64,000 bases of DNA, taken from CAZRHR01 sp964578885 (GTDB taxonomy: Bacteria > Bacteroidota > Bacteroidia > CAIKAF01). Below, piece by piece: positions 16,362 through 26,189 of the stretch. Numbering within the stretch: the stretch's first letter is position 1; each line of letters starts with the position of its first letter. The stretch spans positions 69,809 through 133,808 of the forward strand of contig CAZOEO010000007.1 in assembly GCA_964578885.1 (NCBI GenBank), given 5' to 3'. The notes under the pieces are model-generated. The model did no database searches. It saw only the letters and a list, made by a program, of their open reading frames with translations, and was not told where the DNA came from. Made by a program: the position numbers and the translations under genes.

Positions 16362-17558
16362 TTAATCATTTAGTTGATGAAAACGGCGAAGCCAACGCTC
16401 GGGAATCTCGCCACTGGCAGCAAATTCATAGTCCGAAAGGGCGCACGGAACCAAGTATTCCTGCTGTCCAAACTTATCGGAAGCTTTGCCTTGAATGGGA
16501 ACAGCCATCCACCATTTCTCTGAAATTTTATTTTTATAGAACACGATTTGATCCGGAAAACCGGTCAATGCCACAGTAAATTCAAGATAATTGGCATGTC
16601 TGACGTCCAGATTCTCTTCTTTACGATTGTAAAATCCTTCAATCAGATGCCAAACCACCTGCGCCGCCAAATGATGATCGGTCCAGTTTAAATCCCCACC
16701 GGGTCGAATCCCGAATACACCAAATGAACTCAGTTTTTGACTTAACCCTGCATACCGTGCCAATCGGCAAATCTCATCGGATTGTAAGCCATTTGGCGTT
16801 GCACTTAATGCATGGGGCGCATCGGCGTATTTCACGGCACCCATATTGATGGTAAATGCGTGCGCATCACGAATAACAGGTTCAGCATCTTCCATTTGCC
16901 TGCGCACCTCTCCCAGTCTAATGAGATCAAAGTGAAATTCTTTGAATAAACGCACCAAGTCCGGTGGACTGAAGTAGGACTGGTAAGCCAAGTTGGCATA
17001 ATGAAAAAGGAAGCTGTCCTTTTCCGAAAGGATTCGGCCCAACATATTGCCGGGTCTAAGTTCCGGTGACATTTCCTGGAAATCCAAGGTGGCATTTACG
17101 TCACATACGTTACAGAACCGGCCGGATCGTGCATAAGCCAAATACATGGCATAGGCCATTTCATGACCTCCACCCAACACCACAGGCATCATGTTGCGTT
17201 CTAAAATGGCTTGTAAAACGCGGGAAAGCACATTGCAATTTTCTTCTAAACTGGTTCTTAAGCCAAAATTGCCCAAATCCAGAATTCTAACCTGGTAATT
17301 GCCACGGCAAAGTTTATACAACCAATATCGAATATGATTGGGTGTGTCGTGAAGTGGCGCGCTTAAATCGCTACTATCATAACCGGCACCCAAAATAACA
17401 AGGTCTGCATGCAGTTCGTCCAAATCAGGAAAATCTCCTTTTCCGGTGAAGAAACGAATGTTGGCACCCAATTGGGTGTTGTTAAAATCTTCCGCATATG
17501 CGTGCCCACTTACCGGTTGAAAATATTCTTCCCAGGCATTCCAATGTTCAGCTTCCAT
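16362..17558 (-). CDS. Arginase/formimidoylglutamase-fold protein with degraded metal ligands
   Basis: This 398-residue protein has an arginase/agmatinase/formiminoglutamase fold: VLGGGHE at 127-133 keeps the first metal histidine. The second motif, normally DAHxD, reads DVNATLD (153-159) with no histidine. The third, normally SxDxDxxDP, reads TINMGAVKYADAP (236-248), leaving only one of the usual aspartates. Genes of this type next to topA recur in Bacteroidota and, as I recall, also depart from the canonical metal motifs. It may have lost classical ureohydrolase activity. It is co-directional with topA, 33 nt after it. Confidence 0.8.
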   Translation of the reverse strand: MEAEHWNAWEEYFQPVSGHAYAEDFNNTQLGANIRFFTGKGDFPDLDELHADLVILGAGYDSSDLSAPLHDTPNHIRYWLYKLCRGNYQVRILDLGNFGLRTSLEENCNVLSRVLQAILERNMMPVVLGGGHEMAYAMYLAYARSGRFCNVCDVNATLDFQEMSPELRPGNMLGRILSEKDSFLFHYANLAYQSYFSPPDLVRLFKEFHFDLIRLGEVRRQMEDAEPVIRDAHAFTINMGAVKYADAPHALSATPNGLQSDEICRLARYAGLSQKLSSFGVFGIRPGGDLNWTDHHLAAQVVWHLIEGFYNRKEENLDVRHANYLEFTVALTGFPDQIVFYKNKISEKWWMAVPIQGKASDKFGQQEYLVPCALSDYEFAASGEIPERWLRRFHQLND

Positions 17559-17591
17559 GAGGAACGTTGTTTAAATCTTAGTGTATAGGGG

Positions 17592-20018
17592 CTATTTTTT
17601 CTTGGTGGGGGAAGTTTTCTTCTTGGCCGCTGCGGGCTTTTTGGCCGCTGTTTTTTTAGCAGGAGCCGCCTTTTTGGCTGTAGATTCAGTTGAAGCCGGT
17701 ACCGATTTACGGGTGCTTTTACTTGTCTTTCCGGGATTGGCGGCATGTAAGGCCAGGCATTCATCCCGCGTAAGTAAAGCCACTTCGGTTCCTTTGGGAA
17801 TTTTCACATTATCTTTACCCACAGTGATATAAGGGCCCCATCGGCCATTCACAATTTGCACGGGCGGTTCTCCCGGAAAATCAGCAATGAGCCGGTTGGC
17901 ATCAGCGGTTCGCTTTTCTTCGATAAGATGAATGGCCTCATCCAGCGTTACATCTAAAGGATCGTAGGCTTTGGGAATGGATACAAACTTGGCGTCGTGC
18001 TTGATATAAGGTCCGAAACGCCCAACCCCAATCACCACGTCCTTTTCTTCGAATTTTCCAATGGTTTTAGGCAATGCAAACAAATCCAGGGCCTCGGTCA
18101 GGGAAATCGACTGAATGCTTTGGTCTTTTCTCAAGCTTGCATAGCGTGGCTTTTCTTCATCGGAGGCATCACCAATTTGAACCATAGGTCCATAACGCCC
18201 GACCAAGGCATAGATGGGTTTACCTGTTTCTGCTTCATTTCCAAGCAGCCTTTTTCCCGTGGCACGTCCGCTCACTTCTTCTGCCAATACAACAGTTTGG
18301 TGAAAAGGACCATAAAAATCCTCAATCATTTTATCCCAAACCTTTTTTCCGGCAGCAATTTCATCGAACTCCTTCTCTACCCTAGCCGTAAACTGATAAT
18401 CCAAGATGTTTTCAAAATGGTCCACTAAAAAGTCGGTGACCACAGTTCCAATATCGGTGGGGAAAAGTTTATTTTTTTCTGCACCAGTTACTTCCGTGCG
18501 TTGTCCTGTGGTGAGTTGTGTACCGTTCAGCGTTAATACCGCGTAAGAACGGTTGACCCCTTCCCTGTCTTCTTTGACCACATAACCTCTTTTCTGTACA
18601 GTAGAAATTGTTGGTGCATAGGTAGAAGGCCTTCCGATGCCTAACTCTTCCAGCTTTTTCACCAAACTGGCTTCAGTATAGCGGGAAGGAGGTTGGGTGA
18701 AACGTTGGGTGGCTAAAATTTCTTTGTACGTGAGCGGTTCATTCACTTTAAGTCCGGGAAGCTGTTGTTGCTCCGAGGTTTCTTGCTCCTCCTCATCGTC
18801 GGTGCCTTCGAGGTAAAGTTTTAAAAATCCATCAAAACGAATGACTTCGCCTTTGGCCTGAAATTCGAGTTGATTTCCGGGAGCGGGAATGCGAATGGTG
18901 GTTTTTTCGAGCTGAGCATCGGCCATTTGGGAAGCTAAGGTCCGCTTCCAGATGAGTTCGTATAATCTTTTTTCCGAGGCGTCTTCACCGGCGTTCGTAA
19001 CGGCGAGGTCAGTGGGCCGAATACATTCGTGTGCTTCCTGCGCGCCTTTGCTTTTGGTAGAATATTGTCTTTTCTTGTGATAAGGTGCGCCAAAAAGCTG
19101 TTCAATGGTTTGGGCCGCAGCGTTGAGCGCAAAATCGGAGAGGTTCACGGAGTCGGTACGCATGTAAGTAATGCGTCCGCTTTCGTACAAACGTTGAGCC
19201 ACTTGCATGGTGCGAGCCACTGAAAAACCGAGTTTTCGGGACGCTTCCTGCTGAAGGGTGGAAGTGGTAAAAGGCGCCGATGGGGTTCTTGAAGCCGGTT
19301 TGGTTTCAACAGCCCCTACTTTGAACGCAGAAAATTGCCCACATTGCTGGAGAAATTCTTCCGCCTGCGTCTGTTTTTCCAATTTTTTATTGAGTTCAGC
19401 GCGAAACATTTTTCCGGAAGGGTTGGAAAACTGGGCGGTGACTCTAAAATAGGATGCGGTATCGAAGGCCTGGCGTTCTCTTTCGCGTTCTACAATAAGT
19501 CGAACCGCCACAGATTGCACCCGACCGGCGGACAAACTGGGCCGAACTTTTTTCCAAAGCACAGGACTTAATTCATACCCGACGAGACGATCTAGCACAC
19601 GGCGAGCCTGTTGGGCGTTGACCAAATCGTAGTTAATGCCTCGCGGATGGTCAATCGCATGAAGGATGGCCGTCTTGGTAATTTCATTGAAAACAATTCT
19701 TTTGGTTTTGGTTTCCGGTAATTGAAGACTTTGGAACAAGTGCCATGCAATGGCTTCTCCTTCGCGGTCCTCATCCGATGCCAACCAAACCGTTTCCGCT
19801 TTATCAGCGAGTTGTTTTAATTCTTGAATGAGTTTTTTCTTATCCGCCTGTACTTCATATTCCGGGGTAAAGTGCTTTTCAATATCGATGGCCAGGCCTT
19901 TAGAAGCGAGGTCTCGCACGTGGCCGAAACTGGATTTCACTGTAAAATCCTTGCCCAAATAAGATTCAATGGTTTTGGCTTTTGCCGGGGACTCTACAAT
20001 AACCAGATTTTTCGACAT
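17592..20018 (-). CDS. topA: DNA topoisomerase I (type IA)
   Basis: This 808-residue enzyme relaxes negative supercoils. The Toprim domain has Glu9 and DEDRE at 82-86, and the catalytic tyrosine is Y285 in GRITYMRTDS. Two or more Topo_C repeats follow (GRYGPMVQIG, GRFGPYIKHD, GRWGPYITVG), and no C4 zinc fingers are seen, as usual in this phylum. The last 40 residues are a Lys/Ala/Pro-rich histone-like tail. It probably has its own promoter (TAATTTTG at 20081-20088). Confidence 0.96.
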   Translation of the reverse strand: MSKNLVIVESPAKAKTIESYLGKDFTVKSSFGHVRDLASKGLAIDIEKHFTPEYEVQADKKKLIQELKQLADKAETVWLASDEDREGEAIAWHLFQSLQLPETKTKRIVFNEITKTAILHAIDHPRGINYDLVNAQQARRVLDRLVGYELSPVLWKKVRPSLSAGRVQSVAVRLIVERERERQAFDTASYFRVTAQFSNPSGKMFRAELNKKLEKQTQAEEFLQQCGQFSAFKVGAVETKPASRTPSAPFTTSTLQQEASRKLGFSVARTMQVAQRLYESGRITYMRTDSVNLSDFALNAAAQTIEQLFGAPYHKKRQYSTKSKGAQEAHECIRPTDLAVTNAGEDASEKRLYELIWKRTLASQMADAQLEKTTIRIPAPGNQLEFQAKGEVIRFDGFLKLYLEGTDDEEEQETSEQQQLPGLKVNEPLTYKEILATQRFTQPPSRYTEASLVKKLEELGIGRPSTYAPTISTVQKRGYVVKEDREGVNRSYAVLTLNGTQLTTGQRTEVTGAEKNKLFPTDIGTVVTDFLVDHFENILDYQFTARVEKEFDEIAAGKKVWDKMIEDFYGPFHQTVVLAEEVSGRATGKRLLGNEAETGKPIYALVGRYGPMVQIGDASDEEKPRYASLRKDQSIQSISLTEALDLFALPKTIGKFEEKDVVIGVGRFGPYIKHDAKFVSIPKAYDPLDVTLDEAIHLIEEKRTADANRLIADFPGEPPVQIVNGRWGPYITVGKDNVKIPKGTEVALLTRDECLALHAANPGKTSKSTRKSVPASTESTAKKAAPAKKTAAKKPAAAKKKTSPTKKK

Positions 20019-20080
20019 GCGTATGATTTTGGCATTTGCGTAACTGCAAAGAAAAGAGAATTCGTGAGCAGATGAAACCG

Positions 20081-20088
20081 CAAAATTA
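20081..20088 (-). promoter_or_regulatory. Possible -7 element of topA
   Basis: TAATTTTG on the minus strand fits TAnnTTTG and lies 62 nt before the topA ATG, in the 97-bp gap after the DUF1684 gene. No matching -33 TTG was found. Confidence 0.3.
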
Positions 20089-20115
20089 AAAAATGGTTTT
20101 GAGAATCGCCTTTTG

Positions 20116-20703
20116 TCAGGGCGATACAGCCCATTTTACTCCTGCAGTTACAGGGAAGTTTAATCGGCTGATGTCCGGTACCAAAGGACATGCATACCCC
20201 GTAGTATAAGCACAATAGGGAAAATAAGCACGGTTAAAATCCAGCGTAAGGTTTTGCCCATTTTTTATTTTTTTCCAGGGCAGTTCTACATATCTGCCAC
20301 CTCCATAAGTTTCGGCACCATTGGTGAGATCGGAAAACGGTAAAAAGAACCATTTCCCATCCTGATTCCCGCCTTCAAACAAAGGTAGTTGGTGCATTTC
20401 GCCCTGAAAATGCCAACTCAAATCTCCGATATATTGATATGTTTTTTCTTTGCCGGAGGAAGTGGCAAAAACAAAAGGTTGTTTTTTCTTTGCCTGAAAT
20501 GTGGCGGTGAAACAGAGTTCAGGCCGGTACGTGAAAAAGGATATCCCTGAAAACTCCTTTTTTTCAGAAGATGGAATGGGACTTTTTTCTCCCAAATAAA
20601 ACTGCTGTAATTCGTTTTGCCATTGCAGTGCGATCACAGAATCGCATTGACCCCAGGCAATCGAAATACTGAAAAACCCAACCAACCAGGGCCAGTATTT
20701 CAT
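20116..20703 (-). CDS. DUF1684 family exported protein
   Basis: This 195-residue protein with signal peptide (MKYWPWLVGFFSISIAWGQ) has the DUF1684 core: a beta-rich middle and the conserved C-terminal block DFNRAYFPYCAYTTGYACPL then a VP-rich end, with two or three conserved cysteines. The family's role is not known. It is the last gene of the suf operon, and its ATG overlaps the sufT stop. That physical coupling to iron-sulfur assembly genes is the only functional hint. Confidence 0.8.
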   Translation of the reverse strand: MKYWPWLVGFFSISIAWGQCDSVIALQWQNELQQFYLGEKSPIPSSEKKEFSGISFFTYRPELCFTATFQAKKKQPFVFATSSGKEKTYQYIGDLSWHFQGEMHQLPLFEGGNQDGKWFFLPFSDLTNGAETYGGGRYVELPWKKIKNGQNLTLDFNRAYFPYCAYTTGYACPLVPDISRLNFPVTAGVKWAVSP

Positions 20704-21008
20704 AACAATCCAAGTTCTAATTGCGCCTCTTCGCTCATCATGTCTTTATCCCAGGCAGGCTCAAACGTGATACGAACCACCACTTTATCAATACCTTCCA
20801 GGGTTTTTACTTTTTGTTCAATTTCAACAGGAATTTCTTCTGCTGATGGGCAATTGGCAGAAGTTAAAGTCATGAGGATGTGGATTTCTCCGGGTGCAGG
20901 CTGATGGATATCGTAAATGAGCCCAAGTTCGTAGACGTCTACAGGAATTTCCGGATCGTAGACGGTTTTAATTTTTTCAATGACTAATTTTTCAAGTTCC
21001 TGATCCAT
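20700..21008 (-). CDS. sufT: SufT-like DUF59/MIP18 iron-sulfur assembly protein
   Basis: This 102-residue DUF59 protein has DPEIPVDVYELGLIYDI at residues 18-34 and the conserved Cys53 in LTSANCPSAEEIP. Such proteins assist maturation of Fe-S proteins. It is the seventh gene of the suf operon, 11 nt after sufE, and overlaps the DUF1684 gene. The short C-terminal EEAQLELGLL is typical of SufT in Bacteroidota. Confidence 0.9.
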   Translation of the reverse strand: MDQELEKLVIEKIKTVYDPEIPVDVYELGLIYDIHQPAPGEIHILMTLTSANCPSAEEIPVEIEQKVKTLEGIDKVVVRITFEPAWDKDMMSEEAQLELGLL

Positions 21009-21019
21009 AACCTATTGCT

Positions 21020-21442
21020 TTATTGAGCCATACGTTGGGCTTCCTGCTGAATGCGTTTCAACATGGCATTGAGGCCATTGCTTCGGGTGGGTGAAAGATG
21101 TTCTCTAAGTCCAATGGAATGGATGAAAGCGGGATTTTCGGCGGAAGCAGCCACCCAAGCAGCCGGCTGTCCGGAATAAATGCGTACCAACATGGCTACG
21201 ATACCTTTGGCAATAAGGGCATCTGCATCGGCTTGAAGGAGCAGTTTCCCATCCTCTTCAAATGTTTTCAGCCAAACGCGGGACTGGCAGCCATGAATCA
21301 AAAACACATCGGTTTTCCAAGCTGGATCCATGGGAGGCAACTCATGGCCGAGAGAAATGATGTGGTCGTATTTATCCATCCAATCATCAAACAGGGCAAA
21401 TTCCTCGACCAATTCGTTTTCTATAGGAGTCAGGGCTTGCAT
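21020..21442 (-). CDS. sufE: SufE sulfur acceptor
   Basis: This 140-residue SufE takes persulfide sulfur from SufS and passes it to the SufBCD scaffold. The active cysteine is C52 in LIHGCQSRVW, and HLSPTRSNGLNAML is the conserved C-terminal helix. It overlaps the sufS stop by one base, consistent with coupled production of this SufS partner. Confidence 0.95.
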   Translation of the reverse strand: MQALTPIENELVEEFALFDDWMDKYDHIISLGHELPPMDPAWKTDVFLIHGCQSRVWLKTFEEDGKLLLQADADALIAKGIVAMLVRIYSGQPAAWVAASAENPAFIHSIGLREHLSPTRSNGLNAMLKRIQQEAQRMAQ

Positions 21443-22674
21443 TATTTCAACATTCTGGTCGCGCGCTTCAGCGCATGTACAAAGATATCAATATCCTCCT
21501 GGTTATTGTAAAAAGCGAAGGATGCTCTGGCCGTTCCCGGGATGTTGAAAAAATCCATCAAAGGTTGGGTACAATGGTGCCCCGTTCGCACAGCCACACC
21601 TTGTTGATCCAGCAACACGCCCAAATCGTAAGGATGTGCATCGCCTACTAAAAATGAAATGACGGCAGCTTTTTCAGGCGCGGTACCAAAGATTCTCAGG
21701 TCGGGAATTTCGGCCAAAAGTTGCTCAGTGGCATTTTTTAGCAGCCATTGTTCTCTGGCTTCGATATGTTCCATACCAATTTTCATCAGATAATCGATGG
21801 CCGCACCAAATCCAATGATCCCGGCAATGTTAGGCGTTCCCGCTTCTAAACGAAATGGCAACGTATTGTATGTGGTTTTTTCAAAGGTGACCCGCTCGAT
21901 CATATCGCCACCACCGTGAAATGGAGACAATGCTTCCAGGGCGGTTGTTTTTCCCCAAAGAATGCCCACTCCGGTGGGACCAATGACTTTGTGGGCGGAA
22001 AAAACGAGAAAATCGCAATCCAACGTTTCTACCGCGATGGGCTGGTGAGGCGCGGCCTGCGCAGCATCCAGAATGACCAGGGCGGGAGAATGTGCCCTAA
22101 CTTTTTCAATACATTCCTTCACAGGTTGCACGGAGCCAAGGGTATTCGACACCCAAGTCATGGACACCAGTTTGGTTTTTTCGGAAAGCTGTGTTTCAAA
22201 ATGTGCCAAATCGAGTGTGCCATCCGGCAAAATATTCGCAACCTTAATCACCGCCCCCGTGCGTTCGCAGGCCAACTGCCAGGGAACGATGTTGGAATGA
22301 TGTTCCATGCGGGTCAGCAGGATTTCATCTCCGGGTTGAAGCGATTGCCCAAGGGTGTAGCTCAGTAAGTTCAGTCCTTCAGTGGTGCCACGGGTAAAAA
22401 TGACAGCATTGGAATCAGTGGCACCAATAAAAGCGGCCACTTTTTTCCGCGCCAGTTCGTAGGCTTCGGTACCTTCCTGACTCAAGGTATGTACGCCTCT
22501 GTGAATATTGGCATAATAACCTGAATACAAACTGGTTATGGCGTCCAAGACAGCTTGAGGCTTTTGTGCCGAGGCCGCATTGTCCAAATACACCAATGGT
22601 TTCTGGCGAATTTTTCTGGACAAAATGGGGAAATCTGCCCTTACAAGTTCCCAATTGATGGGGCGATCAGGCAT
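21442..22674 (-). CDS. sufS: Cysteine desulfurase SufS
   Basis: This 410-residue group II desulfurase mobilises sulfur from cysteine using PLP. The PLP lysine is K229 in FSAHKVIGPTGVG and the catalytic cysteine is C368 in RTGHHCTQP. TRMEHHSNIVPW is also characteristic. Its start overlaps the sufD 3' end by 8 nt, and the stop overlaps sufE. Confidence 0.97.
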   Translation of the reverse strand: MPDRPINWELVRADFPILSRKIRQKPLVYLDNAASAQKPQAVLDAITSLYSGYYANIHRGVHTLSQEGTEAYELARKKVAAFIGATDSNAVIFTRGTTEGLNLLSYTLGQSLQPGDEILLTRMEHHSNIVPWQLACERTGAVIKVANILPDGTLDLAHFETQLSEKTKLVSMTWVSNTLGSVQPVKECIEKVRAHSPALVILDAAQAAPHQPIAVETLDCDFLVFSAHKVIGPTGVGILWGKTTALEALSPFHGGGDMIERVTFEKTTYNTLPFRLEAGTPNIAGIIGFGAAIDYLMKIGMEHIEAREQWLLKNATEQLLAEIPDLRIFGTAPEKAAVISFLVGDAHPYDLGVLLDQQGVAVRTGHHCTQPLMDFFNIPGTARASFAFYNNQEDIDIFVHALKRATRMLK

Positions 22675-23935
22675 ATTGCGCTAATTTTTGGTGAATGGCC
22701 TCGGTGCAATGATCGGAAAATGCACTTTGGGGAAGTTGAGATGTAAAATCATCGCAGAAGGAAGCCAACAATAGTTTTCTGGCCGTGCCGTAGGAAATAC
22801 CGCGAGCGCGGAGATAAAACAAGGCATCTTCATCCAATTGCCCTGTGGTGGCGCCGTGGCTACATTTTACGTCGTCGGCGTAAATTTCCAGCTGTGGTTT
22901 GGTATAGATTTTAGCCGATTCGTCGAGGAGCATACCTTTGTGATGCTGATAGGCATTTGTTTTTTGTGCACCGCGGGCCACCAGTATTTTTCCTGCGAAA
23001 ACAGATTGTCCGCCAGTTCCAGCCAACGATTTAAAAGATTGATTGGACTGGGTATGTAAGGCATCGTGAACCATTTCCACACGGGCGTCCATGTATTGGT
23101 TTTCACCCGGCATTTGCAATCCGTTCAGGGTCACTTCAGATTGTTCTCCTTTCAACTGACAGTAGTAGTCGGTGCGCAGGAATTTCCCTTCGAGCAGGGC
23201 CGTATGCACGGTTAACCGGGCTTGGTCAGCTACAGAAGCATGCATTCCGGAAACCACCGCAGCTTCGGTTCCACTTTCTTCTAAACGAATGATTTCCAAT
23301 TGACTTGCCTTATCCAATGCGATGGACCAAACCTGATTGGTAAATCCCTTCGATTTTCCATCGACCGAGGTTCTGGAGAAATGTACTTTGGCTGAAGCTT
23401 TTTCTCCGAGAAGAATCACAATTCTTGCATTATGGAAATCTTCGGGAGCTGATTCAGCGACGTCGCGAATCACAATGGGCTCATCCAACTGTACGCCAGA
23501 ATCGATGGAAATGACCACGCCGCCTTGTGCTGCTGCCATGTTGAGCAGAGTGAGGCCGTCTGCGGTATTGTGGGGAATGCTTTGAATCTGACCAGCAAAT
23601 CTGGAAAGTCCTTCTGCCAGAGGCATTACGGTAACGCCCCCGGGAAAAAGCTGGGATACGGAAGGTTGTACCCAACAACCATCTTGTAAAATAAGGTGTG
23701 TACCCGATTCACCGGGCACTTCGGTAGAAAATCCCTGAAGATCTTCCGGATCAAAAGGCTGAAAGGGAAATTCGTCAAGAAGTTCTGGCAATCTGGCATA
23801 GCGCCAATCTTCGTGACGGATATCGGGGATACCGGTTTGCCGAAATTGCTCCCAAGCCGCCATTTGTGCAGGATGACGAGGCACTACTGCCTCGAACAAA
23901 GCAGCAATTCGTTCCGTCGCATTCACGTGTTTCAT
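22667..23935 (-). CDS. sufD: SufD subunit of the Fe-S scaffold
   Basis: This 422-residue protein has the SufB/SufD beta-helix core and C-terminal motif KCSHGATTGQLDEDALFYLR. SufD pairs with SufB and SufC to build Fe-S clusters and aids iron entry. The ATG at 23935 overlaps the sufC stop (ATGA); a further upstream in-frame codon would extend into sufC and is not needed. Confidence 0.95.
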   Translation of the reverse strand: MKHVNATERIAALFEAVVPRHPAQMAAWEQFRQTGIPDIRHEDWRYARLPELLDEFPFQPFDPEDLQGFSTEVPGESGTHLILQDGCWVQPSVSQLFPGGVTVMPLAEGLSRFAGQIQSIPHNTADGLTLLNMAAAQGGVVISIDSGVQLDEPIVIRDVAESAPEDFHNARIVILLGEKASAKVHFSRTSVDGKSKGFTNQVWSIALDKASQLEIIRLEESGTEAAVVSGMHASVADQARLTVHTALLEGKFLRTDYYCQLKGEQSEVTLNGLQMPGENQYMDARVEMVHDALHTQSNQSFKSLAGTGGQSVFAGKILVARGAQKTNAYQHHKGMLLDESAKIYTKPQLEIYADDVKCSHGATTGQLDEDALFYLRARGISYGTARKLLLASFCDDFTSQLPQSAFSDHCTEAIHQKLAQYA

Positions 23936-24693
23936 ACGTTTTCCTCCTCCGCCTGTCGGATCCAATCGTACCCTTTTGCTTCCAGCTCGAGGGCGAGTTC
24001 TTTGGTGCCGGATTTTACAATTTTCCCCTGGTACAAAACGTGGACGAAATCGGGGACGATATAATCCAGAAGTCTCTGATAGTGTGTAATAACCACAAAT
24101 GCATTATTCGGATTCCGCAAGGTATTGACCCCATCTGCCACAATGCGTAAGGCATCGATGTCCAGGCCAGAATCCGTTTCATCCAAGATGGCAAGCGTAG
24201 GCTCCAGGATGGCCATTTGAAAGACTTCATTCTTTTTCTTTTCACCTCCGGAAAAGCCTTCATTTACAGCACGGCCGGCCAATTTTGCATCGAGGTGTAC
24301 CAGTTGCTGTTTTTCTTTGACAAAGGCGAGCAATTCCTTGGCAGAAAAAGGTGCTAAGCCGCGTGCTTCACGTACTTCCTGGATAGAAGCTTTGAGAAAA
24401 TTCATCATAGAAACCCCCGGGATTTCTACCGGATATTGAAAGGCGAGAAAAAGTCCGGCGGCGGCCCTTTCTTCCGGTTCCATGTTTAGTAGATCCTGTC
24501 CTTTGAAAGAGACGGAGCCATGGGTAATGTCGTATCCATCTTTTCCGGCCAAAATAGAAGCCAGGGTAGATTTTCCGGCTCCATTTGGTCCCATGATGGC
24601 ATGTACTTCACCGGGTTTTACGGTGAGATTTAAGCCTTTCAGGATTTCCTTATCCTCTACAGAGGCTTTTAAATCTTTAATTTCAAGTATCAT
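23932..24693 (-). CDS. sufC: SufC ATPase
   Basis: This 253-residue ABC-type ATPase has Walker A GPNGAGKSTL, signature FSGGEKKKNE (SufC-specific), and Walker B LAILDETDSGLD. It energises the SufBCD scaffold and is soluble, not a transporter. It lies 29 nt after sufB and overlaps sufD. Confidence 0.97.
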   Translation of the reverse strand: MILEIKDLKASVEDKEILKGLNLTVKPGEVHAIMGPNGAGKSTLASILAGKDGYDITHGSVSFKGQDLLNMEPEERAAAGLFLAFQYPVEIPGVSMMNFLKASIQEVREARGLAPFSAKELLAFVKEKQQLVHLDAKLAGRAVNEGFSGGEKKKNEVFQMAILEPTLAILDETDSGLDIDALRIVADGVNTLRNPNNAFVVITHYQRLLDYIVPDFVHVLYQGKIVKSGTKELALELEAKGYDWIRQAEEENV

Positions 24694-24722
24694 TCGTTCC
24701 TCTTAGCGTTCAATTGTTGATG

Positions 24723-26171
24723 TTATCCGACCGATCCTTCCAATGAGATTTCCAGTAATTTCTGTGCTTCCACAGCAAATTCCATAGGAAGTTGGTTAAG
24801 CACTTCTTTACAATATCCATTCACGATAAGCGCGATGGCTTTTTCCTGCGGAATACCTCTTTGGCGGCAATAAAAAAGCTGGTCTTCAGAAATTTTGGAC
24901 GTGGTGGCTTCATGTTCTACCACGGCACTGGGGTGGTCTGTTTCGATATATGGATAAGTATGCGCACCGCACTGATCGCCAATAAGAAGAGAATCACATT
25001 GGCTAAAGTTTCTAGCGTCTTTGGCTGTTTTTGCCATTTTCACCAAACCACGATAAGCGTTGTTGCTTTTTCCTGCGGAAATCCCTTTGCTCACAATGGT
25101 GGAGCGTGTCGATTTCCCAAGATGAATCATTTTGGTACCGGTGTCTGCCTGCTGGTGATTTCCGGTAACGGCTACGGAATAAAATTCCCCAACAGAATAG
25201 TCGCCCTTCAGGATGACGGAGGGATATTTCCAGGTAATGGCGGAACCGGTTTCCACTTGCGTCCATGAAATTTTCGCATGAGCACCAGCGCAAATACCAC
25301 GTTTGGTTACGAAGTTATAGATGCCCCCTTTTCCGTCTTTGTCCCCTGGATACCAGTTTTGTACAGTTGAGTATTTAATTTCCGCTTTTTCAAGCGCAAT
25401 CAATTCTACCACAGCAGCATGCAATTGATTTTCGTCGCGCATAGGAGCGGTGCATCCTTCCAAATAACTCACGTATGCGCCTTCCTCAGCGATGATGAGT
25501 GTGCGTTCAAATTGTCCTGTATTGATGGCATTAATCCGGAAATAAGTAGATAATTCCATGGGACAGCGCACGCCTTTGGGGATATACACAAAAGAACCGT
25601 CTGAAAAAACGGCGGCGTTTAAAGCGGCGTAAAAATTATCTTTATAGGGAACTACGGAGCCTAAATATTTTTTAACCAGCTCAGGATGCTCCTGAATGGC
25701 TTCGCTCATGGAACAGAAGATGACACCTCTTTCGGCCAATTGTTCTCTGAAAGTGGTTTTTACCGAAACAGAATCCATGACGGCATCCACGGCGACTCCG
25801 GCCAGCACTTTTTGTTCTTCGAGTGAAATGCCCAGTCTTTTAAACGTATCCAGTAATTCCGGATCCACCTCATCTAAACTTTCATATTTAGGTTTGGTTC
25901 TTGGAGCCGCATAATAAATGATGGATTGAAAATCGATGGGTGGATAATGCACATGGGCCCATTGGGGATCTTCCATGGTTTTCCAATAGGCAAAGGCGCG
26001 CAACCGATATTCCAGCATCCATTCCGGCTCATTTTTCTTGGCGGAAATAAAACGTACAATATCTTCATTGAGCCCTGGAGGAGCCGTATCGGTTTCAATG
26101 TCTGTAGACCATCCGAATTGGTAATCGGCGTTGGTTACTTTGGCTAATAAATCGTCCTGATTTTCCGGCAT
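24723..26171 (-). CDS. sufB: SufB scaffold protein
   Basis: This 482-residue SufB carries the hallmark YLEGCTAPMRDENQLHAAVV and a C-terminal HEATTSKISEDQLFYCRQRG. It receives sulfur from SufE and assembles the nascent cluster with SufC and SufD. Length is standard. It is the second gene of the operon, 18 nt after sufA. Confidence 0.97.
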   Translation of the reverse strand: MPENQDDLLAKVTNADYQFGWSTDIETDTAPPGLNEDIVRFISAKKNEPEWMLEYRLRAFAYWKTMEDPQWAHVHYPPIDFQSIIYYAAPRTKPKYESLDEVDPELLDTFKRLGISLEEQKVLAGVAVDAVMDSVSVKTTFREQLAERGVIFCSMSEAIQEHPELVKKYLGSVVPYKDNFYAALNAAVFSDGSFVYIPKGVRCPMELSTYFRINAINTGQFERTLIIAEEGAYVSYLEGCTAPMRDENQLHAAVVELIALEKAEIKYSTVQNWYPGDKDGKGGIYNFVTKRGICAGAHAKISWTQVETGSAITWKYPSVILKGDYSVGEFYSVAVTGNHQQADTGTKMIHLGKSTRSTIVSKGISAGKSNNAYRGLVKMAKTAKDARNFSQCDSLLIGDQCGAHTYPYIETDHPSAVVEHEATTSKISEDQLFYCRQRGIPQEKAIALIVNGYCKEVLNQLPMEFAVEAQKLLEISLEGSVG

Positions 26172-26189
26172 TGTTTTAGGGTTGTTGGG

